From UBA995 sp035477115 (lineage in GTDB: Bacteria; Bacillota; Sulfobacillia; UBA995), in assembly GCA_035477115.1 (NCBI GenBank), contig DATIKW010000029.1, positions 83,254-147,253 on the forward strand: a stretch of 64,000 nt of DNA, written 5' to 3'. This document shows positions 27,483 to 35,775 of the stretch, one piece after another; within the stretch, counting starts at the first letter, position 1; each line of letters starts with the position of its first letter. The notes beneath the pieces are model-generated. The model ran no database searches. It worked only from the letters and a program-made list of their open reading frames with translations, and was not told the DNA's origin. A program made the translations under genes and the position numbers.

Positions 27483-29144
27483 ATGAAATTGGCTCCCAAG
27501 ATCACGCTGGTCGAGCCCAAAGCCCCTGACTTCCATGTGTTCAGTTCCGTCCGCCTGCCCCGGCTGGGATTGGTCGGATTGGCCACGATCCTCCGCCAGG
27601 CGGGGTACGAGTGCCGGGTATGGTGCCAGGCGTTCGGCGAGGTCCCCGCGTTTGAGTTGCTCAGTTCTGACCTGGTCGGCATAAGCGTCACCACTTCCAC
27701 CGCTCCCGAAGCATATCGGCTGGCGCGTCAACTGCGCCACCGGGGGGTGACGGTGGTGCTCGGCGGACCCCATGTCACTTTCCTCCCCGAGGAGGGGCTC
27801 AATGCAGCCGACTTCGTCCTCCGGGGCGAGGCGGACGAGACGTTCCTCGAACTGGTACGGCGACTGGAGAGCGATCGGGATTGCCGCGATGTGCCCGGGC
27901 TGTCCTACCGGGAGGGCGGTCACGCGATCCACAACCCCCTCCCGTCTCGGCCCGATCTCGATCACCTGCCCATGCCGGATCTCACGGTGCTGGCCAACGC
28001 CGGGCAGCTCAATCTGCATCCCCTGATCACCTCTCGCGGATGCCCGCACCATTGCACGTTCTGCGCGGTCACGCCGCTCTTCGGGCGCGAGTACCGGCAT
28101 GCGGCTACGCCGCGAGTAATGGAAGCACTGGAGGCCCTTCGCGGCAAGCGGATTTTCTTCTACGATGACAACTTCACGGCCTCCATCGGCCGGACGAAGG
28201 ACTTGCTCCGGCAGATGCTTTCCACGAGGGTCCTGCCCCGGGCGTGGATGGCCCAGATAAGGGTCGACGCCGCCCGCGATCCGGAACTCCTGCAACTGAT
28301 GGCTCGCACCAACTGCCGGATGGCCCACGTAGGTTTCGAGTCCATCAATCCGAAGACTCTCCGGGAGTTCCGCAAGGGCCAAGGCGTGGAAGACATTCGC
28401 CAGTGCATCCAGTCGCTGCACCGCCACGGGATAGCCGTCCACGGCATGTTCGTGCTGGGCGGGGATGAGGACACCTTGAGCGTGGTGGAAGACACGGTGG
28501 ACTTCGCCCGGGAAGAGCGGATCGACACCGCTCAGTTCCTGGTGCTCACGCCCATCCCCGGCACCGCCCTGTTTGCCGACCTGGAGCGGGCGGGCAGGTT
28601 GCTGACGCGGGACTGGTCGCGGTACGACGGCCACCATGTTGTGTACCAACCGGCCAAGATGTCACCGGAGGACTTACAGGCGGCGGTCGTGCGGGCGTTC
28701 ACGCGGTTCTATGGCCTGGGGAACGTGTTCCGCGATGTCTTCGCCGGAAGGCTGTCGAGTGCGGGCTATAAGCTGATGGGTCACCATATCCTGAAGCGAT
28801 GGCTGGACCATCACCCGGATCTGGGCGATACGGTAGGATCGCCATCCCGGGGACGCTTCCGCATCGAGGGTCGACTGGATTCCCCGACGCTTCGCAAGCT
28901 GTCAGGAGATCTGCGCGCGGCCATGAGACGTGGCCAGGCCCGCCTGGATATCCATCTGGCCGATGTGCAGCTGCCGTCGGAGGATACCCTGCGGCGTCTG
29001 CTGCGCTTGCTCGATCGACTGGCCGCACGTCCCGGAGTGTCGGTGCGCCTGTTCGGGGTCACCGGCAGGCTGGAGACGATCATTGCCAATCTGCTTCATA
29101 ACCTGCCCCGGTTCGACTGCGTCCGTCAGGGCGAAGTGGGGTAG
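27483..29144 (+). CDS. B12-binding radical SAM protein with C-terminal STAS-like domain
   Basis: The 553-residue protein has an N-terminal cobalamin-binding-type domain (LPRLGLVGLATILRQAGY, VVLGGPHVTFLPEE). A radical SAM core with SRGCPHHCTFCAV (CxxxCxxC) and FFYDDNFTA follows. It resembles the class B methylase / BchE-like group, which often alters lipids or peptides. The last 95 residues are unusual: GRLDSPTLRKLSGDLRAAM, LDIHLADVQLPSEDTL and VSVRLFGVTGRLETI follow the pattern of a STAS domain. The reaction cannot be predicted. The fatty-acyl-AMP ligase gene begins shortly downstream. Confidence 0.85.
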   Translation: MKLAPKITLVEPKAPDFHVFSSVRLPRLGLVGLATILRQAGYECRVWCQAFGEVPAFELLSSDLVGISVTTSTAPEAYRLARQLRHRGVTVVLGGPHVTFLPEEGLNAADFVLRGEADETFLELVRRLESDRDCRDVPGLSYREGGHAIHNPLPSRPDLDHLPMPDLTVLANAGQLNLHPLITSRGCPHHCTFCAVTPLFGREYRHAATPRVMEALEALRGKRIFFYDDNFTASIGRTKDLLRQMLSTRVLPRAWMAQIRVDAARDPELLQLMARTNCRMAHVGFESINPKTLREFRKGQGVEDIRQCIQSLHRHGIAVHGMFVLGGDEDTLSVVEDTVDFAREERIDTAQFLVLTPIPGTALFADLERAGRLLTRDWSRYDGHHVVYQPAKMSPEDLQAAVVRAFTRFYGLGNVFRDVFAGRLSSAGYKLMGHHILKRWLDHHPDLGDTVGSPSRGRFRIEGRLDSPTLRKLSGDLRAAMRRGQARLDIHLADVQLPSEDTLRRLLRLLDRLAARPGVSVRLFGVTGRLETIIANLLHNLPRFDCVRQGEVG

Positions 29145-29201
29145 TCTGTGACGAGACCACCCTCGCGGGCGGACGCATCCGGGAACTCAGGGAGGGCTCA
29201 A

Positions 29202-30944
29202 ATGGCAGGCCAAGGCGAATGTAGAGAGCCGCTGGTCCCGCGACTGCGCCGAGTCGCTGCAGGAAACGCATCCCTGACTTTCGTGGGCTCGACGGCCCGT
29301 GGTGTTCCGGGTGCGCCGCTGCGCCTGACCTGGTCAGAGCTGCACGAGGATGCGAAGGCAGTTGCTGCCGCCTTGCAGCAACGCGGGATCGGTCCGGGCG
29401 ATCACGTGGCCGTCCTGAGCCTGACTTCTCAGTTTGCGGTTACCTCCATCCAGGGTATATGGTTGGCGGGAGGCTGCGTCGTCGTCCTGCCCTTGCCCAT
29501 GCGCATGGGCTCACTCACCGAGTTCCTCGAACAGACCAGGGCGCTACTCCGCCATGGTGACGTGCGCCTGGTACTGCTCGATCCGGACCTCGCCGCGGCT
29601 TACCAGCCGGGGGAGGGCGATCCACCGGTCGCCTTGCTGACCGAGGTGCAGCCGGGGCCCGGGCGCCCTTCGGCCGCCGAGTGGCGGGAGGTGCCGGATG
29701 ACCTCGAGCGACTGGCCATACTGCAGTTCACTTCCGGGTCGACTTCCGATCCCAAGGGAGTGATGCTGCCCCACCGGGTGCTGGGCGCCAATCTCGACGG
29801 CATGCGCGAGGCGGCGCGCTTCGACGCGGAACGCGACACTTTCGTGCTATGGGTGCCCCTGTATCATGACATGGGCCTGGTTGGCCTGACGATATGCATG
29901 ACCCTCGGTTGCTCGCTGGTGTTGGCCGCGCCGCAGGATTTCCTGGCGAGTCCCGGCGACTGGATGCGGTGGCTCGCCGAGTATCGGGGCACGATCACGG
30001 CCGGACCCAACTTCTCCTGGGCATTGGCCGGCAGGGCTCTGCGACGCATGACTGAGCGGGGGGAGATCCTGGACCTGTCGGCCTTGCGTATCGGCCTGAA
30101 CGGTGCGGAACCGATCGACCCGGCGACGGTGGAGGAGATGATCGCCGCGGCCCGCCCGCACGGCCTGCGCCCGGAGGCGGTATTCTGCGCCTTCGGGATG
30201 GCGGAAGTGGCCGTGGGGGGCACTTTCCCGCCGCTCATGCGCGGGATGCTGTGCGACGCCGTGGACCGGACCGCCCTGGAGAGGGACGGGGTGGCGCGAC
30301 CGGCGGATCCTGACCGGACGACCACCCGGCGGCTCGCCTTGCTGGGGCGCCCGGTGCCCGGCCTGGAGATGCGGATCTGCGACCCGGCGACCGGTCAGGT
30401 GCTGGGAGAGCGAAAGGTCGGCGAACTGGAACTCCGCGGGACTTCGGTGACGCCCGGCTACTACAAGCGTCCCGACCTGGTGTCCGGTTTGTTCCACGAG
30501 GGGTGGCTCCGTACGGGCGACCTGGCGTACGTGGTCGCTGGCGCGGAGCGCCAGGGGCCGGAACTGGTGTTGTGCGGCCGGCTCAAGGACGTGATCATCG
30601 TCGGCGGGAGGAACATCTTTCCCGAAGATATCGAGCGGTCGGTAGGCCGGCTGGAGGGAGTGCGCACCGGCAACGTCATCGCCTTCGGCCTGCCGGACGC
30701 CAAAGGGAAGGAGTCGATCGTGGTCGTCGCGGAAGTCAGGCCCGGCTTCCCCTCGGACCTGCGCCGGTCGATTCGCCAGCGCGTAGTGGCGGTATGCGGG
30801 ATCCCTCCTCGCGACATCCGGTTGGTTGCGCCGGGCAGCATACCCAAGACCAGTTCGGGGAAACTCCAGCGCAGCCTGTGCCGGAAGCAATACCTCAATG
30901 AAGGCTTGCCGGCCGCCGATGCGCCGTGTGCCGCCGGCGGCTAG
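29202..30944 (+). CDS. Fatty-acyl-AMP ligase / acyl-CoA synthetase family protein
   Basis: The 580-residue adenylating enzyme has A3 FTSGSTSDPKGV, YHDMGLVG, A5 FGMAEVA, A7 GWLRTGDLAY and A10 PKTSSGKLQRS with the catalytic Lys. The closest pattern is the FAAL group, which activates fatty acids as acyl-AMP and passes them to an acyl carrier protein. The start ATG 29202 (after ggaggg) was preferred to the earlier GTG 29148. No carrier protein or polyketide synthase gene lies nearby, so the acceptor is not visible. Its end overlaps the hepT stop by 4 bases, converging. Confidence 0.87.
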   Translation: MAGQGECREPLVPRLRRVAAGNASLTFVGSTARGVPGAPLRLTWSELHEDAKAVAAALQQRGIGPGDHVAVLSLTSQFAVTSIQGIWLAGGCVVVLPLPMRMGSLTEFLEQTRALLRHGDVRLVLLDPDLAAAYQPGEGDPPVALLTEVQPGPGRPSAAEWREVPDDLERLAILQFTSGSTSDPKGVMLPHRVLGANLDGMREAARFDAERDTFVLWVPLYHDMGLVGLTICMTLGCSLVLAAPQDFLASPGDWMRWLAEYRGTITAGPNFSWALAGRALRRMTERGEILDLSALRIGLNGAEPIDPATVEEMIAAARPHGLRPEAVFCAFGMAEVAVGGTFPPLMRGMLCDAVDRTALERDGVARPADPDRTTTRRLALLGRPVPGLEMRICDPATGQVLGERKVGELELRGTSVTPGYYKRPDLVSGLFHEGWLRTGDLAYVVAGAERQGPELVLCGRLKDVIIVGGRNIFPEDIERSVGRLEGVRTGNVIAFGLPDAKGKESIVVVAEVRPGFPSDLRRSIRQRVVAVCGIPPRDIRLVAPGSIPKTSSGKLQRSLCRKQYLNEGLPAADAPCAAGG

Positions 30945-31354
30945 CCGTCCCTCATAAGCGCAGCTAAGCGGGCGAACTCGCGCAGCTGGTCCAGTTCGCC
31001 GAGATACTCGTGGACCCGAGTGGGATCGACTTTGAAGTAACCATGAACCAGGAGGTTGCGGAAGGAAGCCATATCGGCCAAGTTGCCCGCCAGCTGGGGA
31101 GGAAGGGCGCCAAGCCGGCCGAGGGTGAGAAAAACGTCCCGGTAGCTGGCCGGGGGAGGCTGCCCGGCCGCGGCAAGCAAGCGGTTGCCGATGTCCAGGC
31201 AACACTGGATGGCCACTTGCAGGTTGCGTTCCACGCGATCCTGAAGGGCCTGATCGGTCAGGTATTCCTCATGCGAAACTCCTGCGACCTGTTCCAGCCG
31301 CCGCAATCGGTCCTCGAGCTGGTACATCAAGTCGGCCGTGCTACTGTCCAGCAC
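30941..31354 (-). CDS. hepT: HepT-like HEPN toxin (DUF86)
   Basis: The 137-residue all-alpha protein has the HEPN RNase motif RNLLVHGY (R99, H104, Y106), matching the RxxxxHxY pattern of HepT toxins. It is encoded directly after an MntA-type nucleotidyltransferase with a 14-base overlap. In this type VII toxin-antitoxin system, MntA adds AMP to the Tyr next to the active-site His and so silences the toxin. The family call is strong; activity is untested. Confidence 0.9.
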   Translation of the reverse strand: MLDSSTADLMYQLEDRLRRLEQVAGVSHEEYLTDQALQDRVERNLQVAIQCCLDIGNRLLAAAGQPPPASYRDVFLTLGRLGALPPQLAGNLADMASFRNLLVHGYFKVDPTRVHEYLGELDQLREFARLAALMRDG

Positions 31355-31757
31355 CGAACGTTCCCTCCCGCAAGCGGGCTGTCAGAAACGAGTGATAGGT
31401 CCGCCGCATCGGTTCCCGGTCGAGATAAGCCGAGGTGACATGAACCTGGTAGTTGATGAATTCGTCCCGATCGCGCCGGAACAGGAGGCGGCCGGAGGTG
31501 AGCACCGCATGTGCCAGTTCGGGGGGAGCGTCATTCAGCACGACGACATCCACCGCCGGAACGCCCAGGGCCGACGCGAGCAGCCCGGCCAAGCGAAGGC
31601 CTTTCCGGAAACGAGCTTGCGGATCATCGAGGCGCAGGTAGACGGCGAAGTCATGGTCACTGAGCGGTCCCACCCTGCCCGTAACCTGCGAGCCGAATAT
31701 CAGGGCAAAACCGACCTCAGGGTCGTCCTCGAAGGTCCCAAAGACCGCCTGGTTCAT
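31341..31757 (-). CDS. mntA: MntA-like minimal nucleotidyltransferase antitoxin
   Basis: The 138-residue protein has the MNT motif GSQVTGRVGPLSDHDFAV: G22, S23 and the metal-binding D34 and D36 (GSx10DxD). It is the partner of HepT encoded next and would adenylylate it. ATG 31757 has aggtgatgg upstream and gives the correct short N-terminus; an earlier frame start was rejected. Confidence 0.9.
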   Translation of the reverse strand: MNQAVFGTFEDDPEVGFALIFGSQVTGRVGPLSDHDFAVYLRLDDPQARFRKGLRLAGLLASALGVPAVDVVVLNDAPPELAHAVLTSGRLLFRRDRDEFINYQVHVTSAYLDREPMRRTYHSFLTARLREGTFGAGQ

Positions 31758-31845
31758 CCTGCCATCACCTTTCAAAAATGACTTCTCCGGGATCGGCCGG
31801 CATCCCTGCCCTGACTCCGGCCGCCACAGTGGCGCCAGGCCCCCG

Positions 31846-33471
31846 CTAGTCACTGATGAAGAAGCGCAACTCGGGCGGGCGCGGCGCCTCGACCGCGAAT
31901 ACGGTCTCCACCGTTCGGCTGCGAGCGGGCATGCTCGCCGTCACCCGAGCGACCCGCTGACCCCCCGGCCATTCCGCGGGCACGGCGAACGCGGCCACCC
32001 AGTGGCCGGACAGCCCGGGTACGGGATGCAGGATCAGCCCGGCAACACCCTCGATGTTGCCGAGGACGGCAGAGGCGGGAAAGCCGGCCGCCGCCCACAG
32101 CTTGGCGGTGGACCCTGCGGGCGTTACGGCCGGCTCAACCCAGGCGATCAAGGGCATCGGCTGGTGCACGATGTAAGTCAGGGTGAGTCCCCGATACCCC
32201 CGAGGGTAGGTCGCGGTCAGCGTGACTTCCCGGATTGCGTCGGGCGCATCCGCCGGTACCGTGAAGCTGCCCTCCCAGGACTGATGGGACGCCGTGCCCT
32301 CGACCGGCGCCAACCTGATCTTCCCCGATGGGGTCGTAGCGGCATCCACCCGGCTTGCCCCGCCGGAGGTGCCGGCGTGTAGGCTGACGAGCTGGCCCGG
32401 CTGCACGATCGACGGCCGCAGGCTGCCCCACAGCCGTTTCCGCTCCAGCAGGACGGGGTGCATTGCGGCGCGGTGGACCTGGCCGAGGCTGTCCACGACG
32501 GTTCCCCCGAGGTAGTAGGTGCCGTCGGGCAGCGGGTGCCCGCGGCGATCGACCCCGGTCCACGGGAGGCTTGCCGGTGGGGGACCGCTGCCCTGGCCCA
32601 GTTGGGCCAGTAGTTGCCCACCGTAATCGGTTACGGCGACCTCCCAGCTATGAATCCGGCGGTTGCGCAGGGTGTGGATGGTGACCATGGTGTGGTCGTC
32701 GAGGCCGTCGCCATCGGGCGAAAACGGGTTGGGGACGGCGCCGAGCACCATAAGACAAGACCGATATACGAGGGCGGCCGCTTCCGCCCGGGTCAGGGGG
32801 CTATGGGGCTGGAGGGTGGGCGGCTGGGTGGGGTAGCCGAGGATCAGGCGCAGTTGCACGGCGACGGCCATCTCGGGACGGATCGAGGAGCCGATGGCAT
32901 TCGCGTCGCTGAACCGATCCAGCCATCGCGAGACGTCCGCCGGCGAGAGCGACCGGGCGTACTGCCCAAGACCCAGACCGCGCACGAGGATGGCGACCGC
33001 CTCCTCGCGGGTGATGGGACGGCACGGTTGAAACCGGCCGTCGGGATAGCCCATGACCAGCCCGCTCCGGCGGGCGGCATCTATGAAGGGCTGGGCATCC
33101 TTGCCGGGGTACGCCTGGTAACCAGGGGGCACGTCGGGAAAACCTGGCGGGCCGGGAGCCGGACTGAGGCGGAAGGCTTTGGCCAACATGACGGTGTACT
33201 GCGCACGGGTAGCCGCCCGATCCGGGTGATAGGTCCAGGCCAGCCATCGCGAGTATCCCCAGCCCGGATGCCAGTCGAGGACCCACTCCTGGCTGCCGTC
33301 GGCGACGTCTTCTTCCCAAAGGCACCGGATGTAGTGCTCGGCCCAGTGACCGCGAACGTCCCAGTACCAGCCATCACGGGCGATGCCCGGTCTGGATGCC
33401 AGCAACAAGACGCCCGCTGCCAGCAGCAGGCCTATTACGCGTGCGTGGCGGCGCTTGGAGCGGGCCTCCAC
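31846..33471 (-). CDS. Exported S-layer homology (SLH) domain protein
   Basis: The 541-residue protein has a signal peptide (basic start, then VIGLLLAAGVLLLAS) and about three SLH repeats across residues 35-240 (DVRGHWAEHYIRCLWEEDVA, GYPDGRFQPCRPITREEAV, LTRAEAAALVYRS). SLH domains bind secondary cell-wall polymers. Then comes PNPFSPDGDGLDD with a FlgD-like Ig segment (DGTYYLGGTVVDSLG) and two beta-rich regions to the end. It is a cell-envelope protein of unknown role, encoded convergent to nothing and divergent from the Tad cluster. Confidence 0.87.
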   Translation of the reverse strand: MEARSKRRHARVIGLLLAAGVLLLASRPGIARDGWYWDVRGHWAEHYIRCLWEEDVADGSQEWVLDWHPGWGYSRWLAWTYHPDRAATRAQYTVMLAKAFRLSPAPGPPGFPDVPPGYQAYPGKDAQPFIDAARRSGLVMGYPDGRFQPCRPITREEAVAILVRGLGLGQYARSLSPADVSRWLDRFSDANAIGSSIRPEMAVAVQLRLILGYPTQPPTLQPHSPLTRAEAAALVYRSCLMVLGAVPNPFSPDGDGLDDHTMVTIHTLRNRRIHSWEVAVTDYGGQLLAQLGQGSGPPPASLPWTGVDRRGHPLPDGTYYLGGTVVDSLGQVHRAAMHPVLLERKRLWGSLRPSIVQPGQLVSLHAGTSGGASRVDAATTPSGKIRLAPVEGTASHQSWEGSFTVPADAPDAIREVTLTATYPRGYRGLTLTYIVHQPMPLIAWVEPAVTPAGSTAKLWAAAGFPASAVLGNIEGVAGLILHPVPGLSGHWVAAFAVPAEWPGGQRVARVTASMPARSRTVETVFAVEAPRPPELRFFISD

Positions 33472-33731
33472 TCATCTTCACCCCAATCCTCGGTCCAAGT
33501 AGTCAGGACGGAAACCGCCTGACTCGTTCCCGGCCCTTTCCCTTGGAGGTTCCCCTCCGGAACGGGGCGTCCTACCGTGAGCCGGCACGACTGCCGCGAG
33601 GCGGTCGACACCAGGATCCGCCGGCTGGCGAAACTCCGCAGCAACTCGAGCGGGAAGTCGACCATTATCTCCGCGTTCTGCATGTACGCGCGGGCTACAC
33701 TGACCGTGTTGGCCGAGCGGGGGAGTTGCCG
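33472..33731. other. Divergent region between SLH gene and Tad cluster
   Basis: About 260 bases between divergent genes that must contain promoters for both. No element stood out by eye. The last bases hold gggag before the GTG of cpaB. Confidence 0.35.
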
Positions 33732-34460
33732 GTGCGCGATCGACGTCTACTGGTCTTGACCTTGCTGATCGCAGTGGTCACGTGCTTTGCCACCTACAAT
33801 TACTTGCTGGGTCTGGACCGGCGAGTGGCGGTCGTCGTGGCGGCAGCGGCACTGCCCGAGTTCACTCTGCTCGAGCCCGACGCCCTTCGCGTCGTCCATC
33901 TGCCCGAGGGCGGAGTCCATCCCCGGGCGGTGAGTTCGCCCGGCGAGTTACAGGGTAAGGTGCTGATGGTGCCCGCTGAACCGGGCCAGCAGATCCTGAT
34001 AACTCAAGTGCGGGCGCCGGGCACTTCGGGGCTCGGCAATCAGTTCGTCGCCGCCCTCGGCCCGGGCGAGCGGGCCATGATGATCCCCGTCCCTCCCGGA
34101 CAGGCGGTGGGCGGCGGACTGGCACCTCGTGACCTGGTGGACGTCATCTTCGTCGCGGATGAGGCCCGACTGGGGTTCGCGTTCGCCCGCGTCTTGCTCC
34201 AAGGTCTACGGGTGTTGGACGTGCGGGGCGACCGAGGGGGCTCGCTCGCCGTGACCCGGCATGACGCGCCCGCCGGGGTCGTGGTTGCGGTCACGCTCAA
34301 GCAAGCTGAACGGTTGGCCTTCGCACTCGAACATGGCGCGCTCTACCTGATGACCGCAGGGGGAAGGGAGGAACCAGAGGTTGCGACGCAGGGTACCTTC
34401 CTCGAAACCCTCTTTGACCCGGAACCGGCTCTTCAGCAGCCTGTCGGCGGCGACCGCTGA
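33732..34460 (+). CDS. cpaB: CpaB/RcpC-like Tad pilus assembly protein (SAF domain)
   Basis: The 242-residue protein has one N-terminal helix (LLVLTLLIAVVTCFATYNYLL), a SAF-type domain (PEFTLLEPDALRVVHLPEGG) and the block RAMMIPVPPGQAVGGGLAPRDLVDVIFV. That block is typical of CpaB/RcpC, a Tad pilus envelope component. The GTG at 33732 was chosen because it starts just before the helix and follows gggag. It is the first gene of a five-gene run cpaB-cpaE-cpaF-tadB-tadC with overlapping ends. Its end overlaps cpaE by 80 bases. Confidence 0.87.
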   Translation: MRDRRLLVLTLLIAVVTCFATYNYLLGLDRRVAVVVAAAALPEFTLLEPDALRVVHLPEGGVHPRAVSSPGELQGKVLMVPAEPGQQILITQVRAPGTSGLGNQFVAALGPGERAMMIPVPPGQAVGGGLAPRDLVDVIFVADEARLGFAFARVLLQGLRVLDVRGDRGGSLAVTRHDAPAGVVVAVTLKQAERLAFALEHGALYLMTAGGREEPEVATQGTFLETLFDPEPALQQPVGGDR

Positions 34461-35775
34461 CTTCCCTTGCCCGCCGAACGATGTGCCGGCGGGAGGACGG
34501 CAACTTGTTCCACCGGCCCGGCTGTTCCTCGGGGCCGCCGGCCGGGGCCTGATTGAGGCCGTGCTGGCGACGCCGGGCTGGCAACTGGTGGGACAGGTGG
34601 AGCGGGCCGAGCAGTGCCTGCCGATCATTGGCGCGGTGGCCGCCGATGCCCTGTTGCTCATGGCAGAACCTTCGGGGCAGATAGCGATGCTCGCCCGTCA
34701 CCTGCGACTCGTGCACCCTGAACTCGTCATCGGCTTGCTCCTGCCGGCGGGTTTCAGTCCGTCGCCGGACCTGGAGGCGCTGGGGGTGCTGGTGTGGCCG
34801 GCCGGCACACCTCCCCGGGATGCACTACAGGATTTGCTGGTGCGCGCCTGTGAGGGGTCGGGGCGGGCTGCCTCCGCCCAGGAAGCGGCGGCTGCCGTCA
34901 GTCCGTCATTCCGGCACCATCGACTGCCGGCCCAACAACCCACCGTGACCATCCCTCGCCTGCTGACCCAGCAAGTGGTCGCCATCGCCAGTCCCAAGGG
35001 AGGGGTGGGCAAGACTTTCCTGGCCACCAATCTAGCAGTGACCCTGGCCGCACGCACTCCGGCGCGAGTTGTCCTGGTCGATCTCGACCTGCACTCCGCG
35101 GATGTAGGCGTGCATCTCGACTTGCTGGAGGGGCCGACCCTGGTCGATCTGCTACCCTACCTGCCGGAAACGGGTTCGGCGGACCTGGGGCGGTTCCTGG
35201 TGACCCACCGCGTTTCCGGTCTGAAAGTACTGCTCGGTCCCGCTCGCGCCGAACTGGGCGCACTGGTGAAGGTCGAACACCTGCGCCGCATATTCGAATG
35301 GCTGCGCCGGGAGTATCATTTCGTTTTCATCGATCTGCCTCCCGACGGCGGGGGAGAGCTGGTTCAGGAGTGCACCCAGACGGCTTCCCGCATCATCCTG
35401 GTGACGACCACCGATGCAGCCTCTCTCCGGCAGGCTCGACTTGCCCTGGAGGCGTTGCAGGGTCAAGGCGTACCGCAAGATCGCCTGTTACTGGTGGTCA
35501 ATCAGGTATACGACGGCTGCCCCGTCACCCTCCGGGAAGTCGGCAGCTTCCTCGGCATGGAGCCCGCGGGCGAACTGGTCTCGGACCGGCGTCTGGTCGA
35601 AGAGGCGACGCTCGAGGGCAAGCCGGTAGTCCTCGTCGCTCCCACTCACCCTCTGGTCATCGGGGTGCATGCCCTCGCGGCGCAACTCTGCCCGGGTTTT
35701 CCGGTGCCGGCACCCGATTCGCGGCGCCGCGTCCGGTTCCCGTTGCCCGGCTGGCTGCGCAGGTTCGGGCAATGA
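34381..35775 (+). CDS. cpaE: CpaE/TadZ-like ATPase (MinD/ParA family)
   Basis: The 464-residue protein has an N-terminal receiver-like domain without clear phospho-acceptor (about residues 45-160). A MinD-type ATPase domain follows with the deviant Walker A SPKGGVGKTFLATN, VLVDLDLHSADVG and FIDLPPDGGG. CpaE/TadZ proteins place the Tad machine in the cell. The start is TTG 34381, about 10 bases after gggagg, overlapping cpaB. Its TGA overlaps the cpaF ATG (ATGA). Confidence 0.88.
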   Translation: MRRRVPSSKPSLTRNRLFSSLSAATADFPCPPNDVPAGGRQLVPPARLFLGAAGRGLIEAVLATPGWQLVGQVERAEQCLPIIGAVAADALLLMAEPSGQIAMLARHLRLVHPELVIGLLLPAGFSPSPDLEALGVLVWPAGTPPRDALQDLLVRACEGSGRAASAQEAAAAVSPSFRHHRLPAQQPTVTIPRLLTQQVVAIASPKGGVGKTFLATNLAVTLAARTPARVVLVDLDLHSADVGVHLDLLEGPTLVDLLPYLPETGSADLGRFLVTHRVSGLKVLLGPARAELGALVKVEHLRRIFEWLRREYHFVFIDLPPDGGGELVQECTQTASRIILVTTTDAASLRQARLALEALQGQGVPQDRLLLVVNQVYDGCPVTLREVGSFLGMEPAGELVSDRRLVEEATLEGKPVVLVAPTHPLVIGVHALAAQLCPGFPVPAPDSRRRVRFPLPGWLRRFGQ

